Source of the DNA: Amanita rubescens
Taxonomy: Eukaryota; Basidiomycota; Agaricomycetes; Agaricales; Amanitaceae
DNA length: 64,000 bases
Assembly (NCBI GenBank): GCA_015039365.1
Contig: WION01000136.1
Location: 1-64,000 of the forward strand
Direction of reading: 5' to 3'
Made by a program: the position numbers and the translations under genes. The notes under the pieces were generated by a model. The model made no database searches and was not told the DNA's origin. It saw nothing but the letters and a program-made list of their open reading frames with translations. This document shows, one piece after another, positions 47,448 through 56,734 of this stretch; position 1 is the stretch's first letter, and every line of letters begins with the position of its first letter.

Positions 47448-48404
47448 CTACACATTCGCCCAGTTATCCGCCACCACATCAACCATATAGGAGTCCACAT
47501 TCCTGTACACACCATCCTCGGTCGTCGACTCAGTACTTCCATCCATATACCACTTCGTCACCGTATACTTAAAATTGACCTCAATCTTGGCGTTGCGTAC
47601 CATAACCGTGACCCTGGCCTTCTTGTGGCCTGGCAAGGCGACGAGTGTTGAAGAGGTGACGGTCTCGGTTACGCTCTCGGAACCACCCCAAGTGTGCGAA
47701 TAGTTGGCCGAGAACGAGAGAGTCACCTTCCCCTCCGCGAGGAATGGCACGTCGGCCTTGACACTGGTTTGGGTTCCTATCGTGAACCCCAGGGTGTTGC
47801 TCCATGTTCCGGTCTTGCAATGCGCATACGAGAACGCCAGGGTCTGCGACACAGTGTCGTCAGAGTCGTTCTTCACCATCGTGCGCAACGCGATAGTGGG
47901 CGGCACATCGTTGTTAATCACAGCGTTATCAAGGTCGTACTTGATGTCTGTGATCTCCGTCTTTAACACGGCTTCGGTGACCTGGAAGCGCGATCTATAG
48001 GTAATATTTGTGGAGTTTGGAAGAGTGCCGTTCGAGTTCAGCTCGTTATAGAGGAAGCGCTGCACATTGGACACGACCATGTACAGGTAAACGTCGTTTC
48101 CAGAGGTGTGGAGGACTGAGACATGCCAGCCTTGGCCTCCGGTGTTGAGGGCAACCCATCCATCGCCAGGGGTGAACCACGCCACCGTGCCCGTCGTGCA
48201 CGTGATGTCGTAGTTGTTAGACGATGAATGGTACTCGGTTTTGAAGATGCAGTTGGAATCAGGCTGCGCGCCCACTTCGGAGAAGCCAAATCGTCCCCAC
48301 GAGTCGTCCGTGCGGAGGTAGCGACCATCTTTGTCCTGAAGGTAAATGTACTTGGGCAAGAGGGCGGGACCTTCGGTCCATGCACGTATCAGAGGATAAC
48401 TCAT
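47448..48404 (-). CDS. Aerolysin-like lectin / pore-forming protein, 318 aa
   Basis: Likely a beta-pore-forming lectin of the aerolysin/ETX-MTX2-like superfamily, as found in several mushrooms, where such proteins are considered defensive. Start 48404 (MSYPLIRAWTEG) is preferred over 48446 because the lectin part begins right after it. The N-terminal half (about residues 10-140) resembles an agglutinin or beta-trefoil module (YIYLQDKDGRYLR, WVALNTGGQGW). The C-terminal half is Ser/Thr/Val-rich beta sequence with alternating hydrophobic residues (TLGFTIGTQTSVKADVPF, GKVTLSFSANYSHTWGGS), the usual aspect of the membrane-inserting module. No signal peptide, no intron in the part read, no frame breaks. 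Assignment is by pattern and not by alignment. Confidence 0.7.
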   Translation of the reverse strand: MSYPLIRAWTEGPALLPKYIYLQDKDGRYLRTDDSWGRFGFSEVGAQPDSNCIFKTEYHSSSNNYDITCTTGTVAWFTPGDGWVALNTGGQGWHVSVLHTSGNDVYLYMVVSNVQRFLYNELNSNGTLPNSTNITYRSRFQVTEAVLKTEITDIKYDLDNAVINNDVPPTIALRTMVKNDSDDTVSQTLAFSYAHCKTGTWSNTLGFTIGTQTSVKADVPFLAEGKVTLSFSANYSHTWGGSESVTETVTSSTLVALPGHKKARVTVMVRNAKIEVNFKYTVTKWYMDGSTESTTEDGVYRNVDSYMVDVVADNWANV

Positions 48405-48550
48405 CCCATTACTATGTAGAAAAAATACACACTCATAATGCTTCAAGGGCGTTCAGGGAAAAAATGCTTGCTTTGGGGGCAATATGGGTCTTGAGGCACA
48501 GCCAGCTATTTAACAGTTCCCCGGTCTGCATATACAAAAAATAAAAGCAT

Positions 48551-48838
48551 AACTGACACGGGTTCCACGGGTGTGGGCGACATTTGCCTCGTTATCGACG
48601 AGTGTAGGCTTTTACTGTTTGCCGGTCGCTTCTGGGTCCTCACATGGCTCAGGCCACATGTTCCATGGTGATTGTGGCGAGAAGAAGAGAAGAATAAATG
48701 AAAGCAAAACTGACATGGGTTCCATAGGTTTGGACGAAATTTCCCTTGTTATTGACGGATGTACCTTTTACCGTTCGCCAGTCACTCGGGAGGCCACATG
48801 TTCCATCATGGTTGTGGCGAGAGGAACAGAAGCGTAAA
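48551..48838. repeat. Degenerate tandem duplication, unit about 135-150 bp
   Basis: Unit 1 (about 48551-48690) and unit 2 (about 48708-48838) share ACTGACA.GGGTTCCA, CTCGTTAT/CTTGTTAT.GACG, and GGCCACATGTTCCAT followed by TTGTGGCGAGA. Identity is roughly 75 percent by eye. Non-coding. Confidence 0.75.
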
Positions 48839-49999
48839 GGAATCCGCCTAAGGGCTAGTAGGCTGCATCAGGGTGGCATGAGGACCAGACTCACCACTGC
48901 TAGTGCTCGCCGCTCCTGTGCCACCTCAGCTTGGAAAAGTGCACAGGTGAGTTACTACCTGCTGATACATGACTGAGCTGACTCGGAGGACGTGATCAAC
49001 AACAGGAGGCCCGGACGTGCCTGAAGTTCACAACTTGACCTACGATGCCCGTGGCCATCTTGGATTTCGCATTTCGAGGTTCTCTGTGTCAGTAGCCTAT
49101 TCAAGTTCTTCTCAAAGTCAGTCGTCCTATGACTCCTATCGACACCGGTGCGAGAGAAGCCAGGGCGACAAGTGGGTTCTGACCGGGCGAATGGGATGAA
49201 CCGATGGGAACAATAACGCCACAGAGCGCTTAAGCACTGACGTTTGTGGTAAATCATCTATGACTATTATTAGCTTTACCTCTCTTCGCTCATTTTTCTG
49301 CCCACACTTGACGCCTGCACGTACAAAGGAACAGCTTCTGCGATCGATCAGAGTCATGAGGCCATCATTCCCCCATAAACGGAGCCTTTATCTCCAGAGG
49401 TCTCTCAGCGGACCTTCCAGCTGCTAAACTAGGCACATCTATTGACGTCCGTGATTAGTACTATGCCAAATCGTTTTGTTCAAGTAGAATTGGTCCGCAG
49501 GCCAACGCTTCCGACGGGCCCTGTCGGGGATTAACAATCGTTCAAGACCTGGATTCGTACGAACGTGCGACCCAACGACCTAAATGTAACGAATGAAAGG
49601 AGCAGGCACGTAATGCACCCCGAATCCGTGAGGCTTGGCTGGAGGGCTGGAAATTGTTGCAGTGCCCATGAGGATCCAGTCCTTTCATTTTAGAACGCCA
49701 CTACTCCATTGTCCACCCCACGTGAATTTACCAGTGGGGATGTCCAAGTCTTCGCAACTCGGAGCGGCTCTAGCGACAGGAATTCTAGTAGCTGAAGCCT
49801 GAGAAAGCATTCCTCGACGTGAAACCGATGGTGATACAACCGACACCACAATGAAGGAATTCAATGGACCTTTGGCCGAAGCTGCTTTCACGTCCACAAA
49901 ATGTGTTGCCTCATTCCAAGCTCAAAGTAGGATGTATCTCGAAGTATAGGCAGGTATTGGGTAGTCATACTAGCATTGTATATCTTCCATTTATCCGCC

Positions 50000-50970
50000 G
50001 TGTCGTCAAGTCATATGTTGTGTTCAAGCTTCTCCCTCCCCGCCTCGAAGACGTCAACCTCGCGTGCGCCGCGGCCTTGTGTGACTGAGGGCCTGGGGCG
50101 GTCAGAGCCTGGACAGGATCAAGCGCTATTGATGGAGGTTCCGGTGATCTAGTGGGGTGTTGAGGGTGACTGTGATAGCCCCGCTGCCCGTAACACCACA
50201 CTTTATAAGACCATCTCCACAAGCTCTCAAGAGTATGGGCCAGCACGCTGGCGTCGATGACGATGGTAGTATCATGTTCCTCGTTGGACCCAGTGCATAG
50301 CGCAGCTTCAACTTGGCTGCCACGGGAGCGGGGCTGAGGTGGTCCGTGAGTGCTGAGAGCGTTTTGTGCAGCTGGAGGACGGGGCCGCAGGGAATCCAGT
50401 AACACCAGACTTGAATGCACACAGGGGGTCCTGCACAGGTGCGGCTGGACACGAAGACGGGGGTGGGTCGGGTTGATAAACTCCCATGGAATGTCCCACG
50501 CGCGCAACAGGTATGGCGAATATGGAAGGTGCAGGCCGGGGACCCAAAGATGGTGATGATGGCGATGATGGTGGCGGTAGAAAGGAAAGGAAAGAAAGAC
50601 GAGGCTGGTGTCGTACATGTCCATCGGAGACACATCCGAGCCATCCATCCAATAGCATTCGAAAGCACAGTGTCGCTGATCATGGCGGTGATCTCGATTT
50701 CGATCGAGGACGATGTGTTCGGGTCGAATTGGCGCGGGAGCTCGCACGACATCCGCAGCTTCTGAGGCTCACTGAGCAGTACGATGGGGAAAAGGAGTCG
50801 TCGGCGTATAACTCCATGCCGCGCAGATGAGCGTGAATCTGGTACTCCGCGGCAGAGGGGGTGAGGTTCAAGGCGCGGGTCTTCATCAACACATCCAGAT
50901 CTGGCAGACCATCAAGCGGTTGACTGTTCTGGTTGTGCGATAGCATAAAGAACGTGATAGTATCGTCCAT
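50000..50970 (-). pseudogene. Possible decayed gene, unknown family
   Basis: An ATG at 50970 opens MDDTITFFMLSHNQNSQ, then LPDLDVLMKTRALNLTPSA and AEYQIHAHLRGMELYADD. The frame then moves, and protein-like sequence reappears in other frames down to about 50200. Introns may explain some of the changes, but several long overlapping frames and low-complexity His/Pro runs between them make a clean model impossible. No domain recognised. Confidence 0.3.
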
Positions 50971-51697
50971 GACGCGGGCAGACCTTCAGCGGGACATCTC
51001 TCCTAACCCTCCTTCATCCCCTTTCTGGCACGGGTACCTGGTGGAATGGCGCGTAATTGGCCGAGTTTGTGGGCAAGCAGCGTGTTAACCGCTGTTAGAG
51101 GTCATTAGCTTGTGGAACGAGAAAGGAAAACCAAATTGCGAATTTACCTGCATGTATGGAGGGCCTCGCTCATGGTGGTGAATACACGGGTAGCGGTACG
51201 GGCCACTATGGATGGGGTGGTCAGATTGGACAAGCAAGAACAGAGCGCCGGATATGAGCGTACCGTCAAGTTTTCTGAACTCAGTTGCGGAGTCTGGGCT
51301 ACTTCACTGGTGAACCAGGAAGCCATCCATCTAGTACCGTAGCTTGATGACGGACGAGAGCAGGTTGTGGACAAAGGATATTGGTAGCGTTGATGGGATG
51401 ATTTGAGTGTAGCCTACGGGGGTGGATCAGTCGGCACATCTACAGGAAAGGATGACAGCACACCTTCATAAAACTTCCTCAATTTCCCGCATAGCCCCGT
51501 CCGCCGCTCGGTAGAGATGCCACGTCAGCGCGTTCTTTGAATATAACGAAAGGTACGGTGACAGTTTACAAGAAGGTTGGCACTTCGCGCGATCGCGTGT
51601 ACGATCGCGTCCACCTGCCGGCAATTACCGGACGTGAACTCAACTTGATCGCCTGCTCCCTCACGATCGTGATGCCTTTCCCCTTTTGTGTCCCGCC

Positions 51698-53726
51698 ATG
51701 CCCACGGCCGACAAAGAATCAAAGTGCATCAAACTCATCGATCAGCAAGGAGAACTCCTTTTTTTTTTTTTTTTTTTAGACAAGGCGGATGTGGATTAAC
51801 GACTACAGAACTACATAGTGTAGCTAGCCTAAGCCCGTAGCCGGTGACGTAGATAGTTTTGTCCCTTTCGGGACCTATCTAGATAGAGAGGAGTCGCGGC
51901 ACGCGAAGTGCCCAGTAAAGATACTACCTAAGAGGGAGAAAAAGATATGGCGAAAACTAAACTAAAAATGAGCGTATAAGTGAGTAGAAAAAAGCACCTG
52001 GCGTCGCAGAAAACCCCTCCAGCAGTGTTCTCCGTTTTTAGCTTCTCTTCGACAGGGCCGCCGCCAAACTGCCCTACGCCTAAAGAAGACGTCTTCCTGG
52101 TCCCGTAGTAACGAGGTGGCTGCCTCAGCCCCCCTGCTCGCGCTAGACGTATTGAAGCCCGACCGATGGGTTGAGGGTGAGCGAGTGGTGTTCGTTAACC
52201 AGACGTCCTGAACGATTGGGCGACCCGAAGGCCTTCCAATCGCCCACCCCCCATGAGTCCGAGCCTGGTCGTAGATGTCGCTACGACCTGTCTTGTCACC
52301 CTTCCAAGTTGCGGTACTGTCGAGTCCACAAGGGTGGACATCTTCTGCGACTAGAAAACCGTCACGATGCCGTCAAGGTCATCGATCAGGCCGATCTGAA
52401 AAAAGAAAAGGCCACCCCGAGTCTCTTGAGGAGTAGGAATAGAACACGAGCCGTAAGAGGCTCGATGAAGGACGATGTCGATTAATGAGGAGGTGTTCGG
52501 TAGAATAATAAAATTCCCACGGGGGGAAGGTGGTGGTAAGAGACCAACATGCGCCTGCAAGGAGAACTCCAGTTCGTCACCCATTGTTTATTCCCTCCGT
52601 ACAGATTCTTCACATCTTTCCCATAGGCAAAATCCCGATGCCCAGATCAAACGATGGAGCTTGAGTGACGGACATAAGGCTGTCACCGCCTTTGGATTGG
52701 CCTCCAGTGGCAAAAGTAAGTCATATCTCAGGAAGACGCATGGTTAAACATACTAACCAGTGTCCTAGATGCCTTTCTCAACCTGGTTTTCGGCACAGAC
52801 TTTCAAGTTACGGACGACGAAGCGGCCCAGCAAGGTATAAACATATGCATATATGAGGCGAGCATATCTCTGAAAGCTGGCCCTTGTGCAGGTGTTTGGT
52901 TGTGTGGGGCAAAGAATGCCAACACGATCATTGTGAACGTCGAGGACAAGTGCAGCGAGATGACGGTAAGCATCAGTGCTCTTTTGAAATTGGGCGCGTA
53001 GGGACTCATCATCGTAGAACTTGGTGGTTCACAAATGCGCCTTGCTCTCCGTCATCTTCTCCGACGTCCTCACCTTCCATATTACAAATATCAGTTATTG
53101 GCTTGTGATGCGCTTCATTAAAGCCATCTTTGAAGTTTCCATTGGCCTCTTTTCGAAGAGGATGTACGTTATCAGTCCTTTGTATTCGAAATCCGACTCA
53201 CATAATTTGGATGCCAGCGTCGATCAAACGCTTCTACTCTTCGTCGTCACACCAATTGATTCTGGCGTACCCGTGTCCTGGGTTCAACCCATGCTTATCG
53301 CAGAACTCGAACGCATATGGGCACAACAGAGCAAACCACCTGAACTAGCAGATCGCCGATTATACGATTACTTTGACCTCTCGTTTATGACTGCTTCTTC
53401 ACAGTTGTGCCAGCCAGAATGGGTGAAAACCGACGTCTCTAAGCCGAAGGCGCGATTCCTTGACAAAGATCGCGTGGATTACGCTTTCCAGCCCAGGTAT
53501 CAAAAGAAAATCGCTATCGATAAACTCGGATTGTGCATGGAGCGTCTATGGGTGAGATGGTATCATACTATTCGTAACATTTTTTCACTTATACGTGATT
53601 TAGCTACAGCTGGACAACGAACACGCCGATCTTTCGCCGGTCAGAGGCCTGATTGAGAGTTTTCGCCGTGGTGAAGTGCCCCCAATAGTTCGTGATAAAA
53701 AACCAGCGGCCTCACAAATTGACTAA
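51698..53726 (+). pseudogene. RHD3/Sey1-like GTPase, retroposon-disrupted and truncated
   Basis: Sey1/RHD3 proteins are dynamin-like GTPases that fuse ER tubules. The ATG at 51698 reads MPTADKESKCIKLIDQQGEL, matching the family start (I.IID). It is then cut by an 800 bp insertion, and the other side of the insertion continues FVTH in frame. Later pieces: RWSLSDG, FGLASSGK (P-loop, about 52705), AFLNLVFGTDFQVTDDEA (about 52770), VWLCGAKNANTIIVNVED (about 52895), LSVIFSDVLTF, VMRFIKAIFEV, LLLFVVTP, ELERIWAQQSKP, DYFDLSF, ARFLDKD.VDYAFQPRY. The P-loop Ser/Thr becomes Asn after splicing, and the TTKG and DVEGTDG motifs are absent. Only about 340 of about 800 residues remain, ending at TAA 53724-53726, with no helical bundle or membrane hairpin. 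Confidence 0.75.
51745..52570 (-). mobile_element. Poly(A)-tailed retroposon inserted in the Sey1-like gene, 14 bp TSD
   Basis: GCAAGGAGAACTCC is repeated at 51745-51758 and 52557-52570. Between them lies 798 bp that begins with 19 T (51759-51777), that is, a poly(A) tail on the minus strand. Such long target-site duplications with a poly(A) end are typical of LINE-type (target-primed) insertion. No reverse transcriptase is visible, so it is a 5'-truncated LINE, a SINE-like element or a retrocopy. Removing it and one repeat restores the first exon of the Sey1-like gene. Confidence 0.88.
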
Positions 53727-53804
53727 TTCATGCTCTTTTGAAGGAGCGTCGCGAAATAATCGGGCCTCAGTTAGACCCTGGACGTGCATCTCAAGGAGTA
53801 CGTC

Positions 53805-55397
53805 ATGACACTGTATTCCCGATCAGCTAGACTAATCAGACCCAAGGATGTTGTAGCAAATAAAGTTGACAAGAGCATACAAACGGGAGAGGTCCATATG
53901 AAGGTAAATCAAGTACGAACGATGCCGAATACAAGCTTAATCTTACTTTTGAAGGTATACGCAGATGCAGAGGTCCAAGCGCTACTAGATCCTCAACTCA
54001 GGTCCTACACTTCGCCACTTTCCTCGCTGCTCACCATTCTAAGGGAGAAAAAGGTATATAAGCAAGCTGAATGGCATATAATTCTCGCTAAACTTGATAA
54101 GCCAGAATCACCTATCGGCTATGTCCTCAATGTAGCGACAATTGACCTTGCACGCTCACTCTTGACAACGAAGAACTATGTCAACGCTACTCTGCAACTC
54201 ACTAATGAATCCGACACTGAGCTTTTGCTCGATTTTATGCTTTATCTACTATGCAGTGGCCATTTATCATGTTCCGAAGTACCGGACGCGAATCGTCGAG
54301 CGAGGCGGTTGATGCTGAAAATGATAATAAAGACGCCTGTCATACCAAGCTCTTTGTTCGTCAAAGGGATTAACGCCAAGGTTGATTATGATTACGTAGG
54401 TCGCGGAGGATTTGGCTTCGTTTTCAAGGGAGAGCTCGGGGGAGCTGCCGTCGCGCTGAAACTGTTATACAAAACTCGTCATAATGATGCAAGTCGTTTC
54501 GCTTATCTTGAATGAATGCCGATTGCTGATTGCTGTTTCGACAGGATTTCTGTCGAGAAGCGTTGATGTGGCGATCTCTAAATCACGAGCGCGTCCTGCC
54601 ATTTCTCGGGATCTTTGAAGATGAACCGGCTTCCCGCATGTTCCTTGTGTCGCCGTACATGAAGAACGGTACTCTTTCTCAGTGGAGAAAGAAGACTGGT
54701 CATTCGACATCGGAGATTCAAAGACTTGTGTGAATTTCGCTCGATTGTATATACTCACAGCTGAATCTTTGATAGATTTTAGAAGTAGCCGAAGGCATTC
54801 AATACATCCACTCGGAAGGCATAGTTCACGGCGACCTCCGCGGCGTACGTCCACCTCAACCCACCTGGTTATATACTGACCTTTTATCAGGACAACGTTC
54901 TTTTGGATTCGCATTTCCATGCTCAAATCGCCGACTTTGGGTTAACCCGACATTCAGAAGCCACAGTCACGCAATCTGGAGCGCTGCATTACAACTTTGC
55001 GGCACCTGAGCTACTCGGAAACTGGGATGAAGAGGAGGACGTCTCAGAGTCGGACGATGATGGACAATTGACCGCAAGGACGCAAAAATCAGATGTTTAT
55101 GCATTTGGTTGTCTTTATTACGAAGTGAGTGCGCCAGTCGTTGTACTTCATTTGGTCGAATCAGATGCTGAACGCGTAAATGTATAGATCCAATTTGATA
55201 CTATACCTTTCCAGGGTACGAAGGAGATTCAAATCGTGAGGCTTGTCTCTCGGGGGAAGCGTCCGCCTCGACTGGATAAGCCGCCCTTGAGTGATAGGGC
55301 GTGGAAGTTAATTAAACGATGTTGGGTGAAGGAAGCGGTGAGGCGTCCTGCAATGGAGGATATTGTGGAAAAGATTATGGCCTGGAGATCTGTGTGA
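53805..55397 (+). CDS. Protein kinase, copy K4, short N terminus
   Basis: Fourth kinase paralogue, closest to K3. Start taken as ATG 53805 (MTLYSRSARLIRP). The family linker follows (VYADAEVQALLDPQL, SLLTILREKK, DANRRARRLMLKM), then the kinase: GRGGFGFVFKGELGG, VALKLLYK, DFCREALMWRSLNHERVLPF, YIHSEGIVHGDLRG, NVLLDSHFHAQIADFGLTR, APELLG, KSDVYAFGCLYYE, KRPPRLDKPPLSDRAWKLIKRCW, ending AWRSV at 55397. No MATH module or coiled-coil array precedes it. Instead the Sey1-like pseudogene ends 79 bp upstream on the same strand. Either K4 lost its N-terminal exons or it once extended into other upstream sequence. The kinase core keeps Lys, catalytic Asp and DFG. GC-AG intron at 54489-54544. Confidence 0.8.
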
Positions 55398-56734
55398 TCT
55401 TATGGCGTCTTGGTACTGAGACCATGAACCACTTGGATAAACGGCCCTTAGGCACTTGAGCAGCGTTTAGGCGACGACAAATGGATCGTGTGGTAATAAA
55501 CCTAGCGTAGGGTGTTTCGCGGCTTGTCCGTCAAGTCCACATATTATATATATACATGTAGGCATGACACGCATGGTACGCCGGCTTCAAACGCGCCGCA
55601 CGTCGAAAATGCCCATACCATCCATCCATCCTCTTTTATTAAGCAGACACTCGTGACGACAATCTGCAGGCTATCCAAATCAGATCAGTTAAGCACAGTT
55701 TTGTACTTGGGTGGCATACTTACATGGACATCGGTTCACCAACGTTAGGTGATCATGAGAAATGAAAAGGTGGCGCGCCCCTCCTCTTAGGCGTCCTTGA
55801 CGCATTTCCGATCCGGTTCGCCGTCGTCGAAACCAGAGCCTAGAAACTAACCGTTTTTATCAGCATGAAAGTTTTGAAAAAAAATCAAAACAAAAAACAA
55901 AATTTCATGCTGAGTGCGCCACCGAGGCTGTTCCTTAAAGGAAAGGAAAGGGACCAAATAACGACGATTACCGGTTCACGCCATTATGGTAACCCTTCAG
56001 GACGAGGAACGTGCCCAACGCCCAGCCTCCAGAAACGTTCCAGCTCCCGAGCCTCCTGGTAATGCCGCGGGTATACCAGAAGGTCACGAGTCCCGGCGGC
56101 AATCTCTGACAGTAATAGATTAAACGGTGACGCACATTTTGTAAAAATCACCCCGCCCAATGTTTCTGATATCAAGGCAAGGTCTGCGACAACTTAGACA
56201 GGATGGCAGGCTAGGCGAGAACGTAAATTCAATGGCGAGCTTAGAGAAAGAAACAATCAGAAATGGCGAGAGGAAACAAGAAAAAGAAGACGATACCGTT
56301 CATTAGCGTTTGCCTCAGCGTGTGGACGTTCTGAGGTGTGATGTGGTGAGTGAAGGAAGGAAAGAGAGAATGGGCGGTTGGTGGTACACGAGTCGAATTT
56401 ATACCAGTCGCGATGGCTGACAGGGGCTGCCATGGCGGCCCGAAGTGCCGGTGCCGTCATGCGTAATCTGTGACATGTGACGCTGACGCGTAGCGTAACA
56501 GATGGGTGAAGTTGCACTGAGATGACCATTGAATCACGCCGGCTGCGACTTGGTGAGTTTGAGGGCTGGCTCGGAAGCATGAAGTTGAAGAGAAGCGGAT
56601 GAGAGTTTCTTTCGTTACACAGGCCACTTTTGAAGAACCGGCTCAACACTATCATTCAATCGAGGATGATACACACAACCATAGCGACGACCTCGCTGCC
56701 AATGACAGTCAATGACTCGGAGTCAACAATAACC
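55398..56734. other. Intergenic region with a short hairpin
   Basis: Nothing coding is convincing. A hairpin-forming pair flanks an A-rich loop at 55861-55912. The remainder is the spacer between the convergent ends of K4 and the Zn2Cys6 gene. Confidence 0.45.
55861..55912. repeat. Short inverted repeat with A-rich loop
   Basis: CAGCATGAAAGTTTTG (55861-55876) pairs with CAAAATTTCATGCTG (55898-55912) apart from one base. The loop of about 21 nt is nearly all A and C. It could be a small terminator-like hairpin or an element footprint. Confidence 0.6.

Larger units (their letters stand above)
48405..51697. other. Long stretch without a supported gene
   Basis: Holds a degenerate tandem duplication at 48551-48838. 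On the minus strand between about 50970 and 50000, short protein-like pieces appear in changing frames (for example AEYQIHAHLRGMELYADD near 50830, SIEIEITAMISDTVLSNAIGW near 50670, TIVIDASVLAHTLESLWRW near 50250). They suggest a decayed or poorly readable gene of unknown family. Minus-strand sequence near 51200-51370 may be part of it. Otherwise nothing is recognised. Confidence 0.4.

Noticed and set aside
47694..48000. Plus-strand ORFs inside the pore-former gene
   Set aside because: Antisense shadows. The minus-strand frame has the consistent beta-protein pattern over 318 codons.
49965..50752. Two long overlapping minus-strand ORFs (260 and 208 codons) as separate proteins
   Set aside because: They overlap each other and contain His/Pro/Ile runs from repeated GAT triplets. 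At most they contain fragments of one decayed gene.
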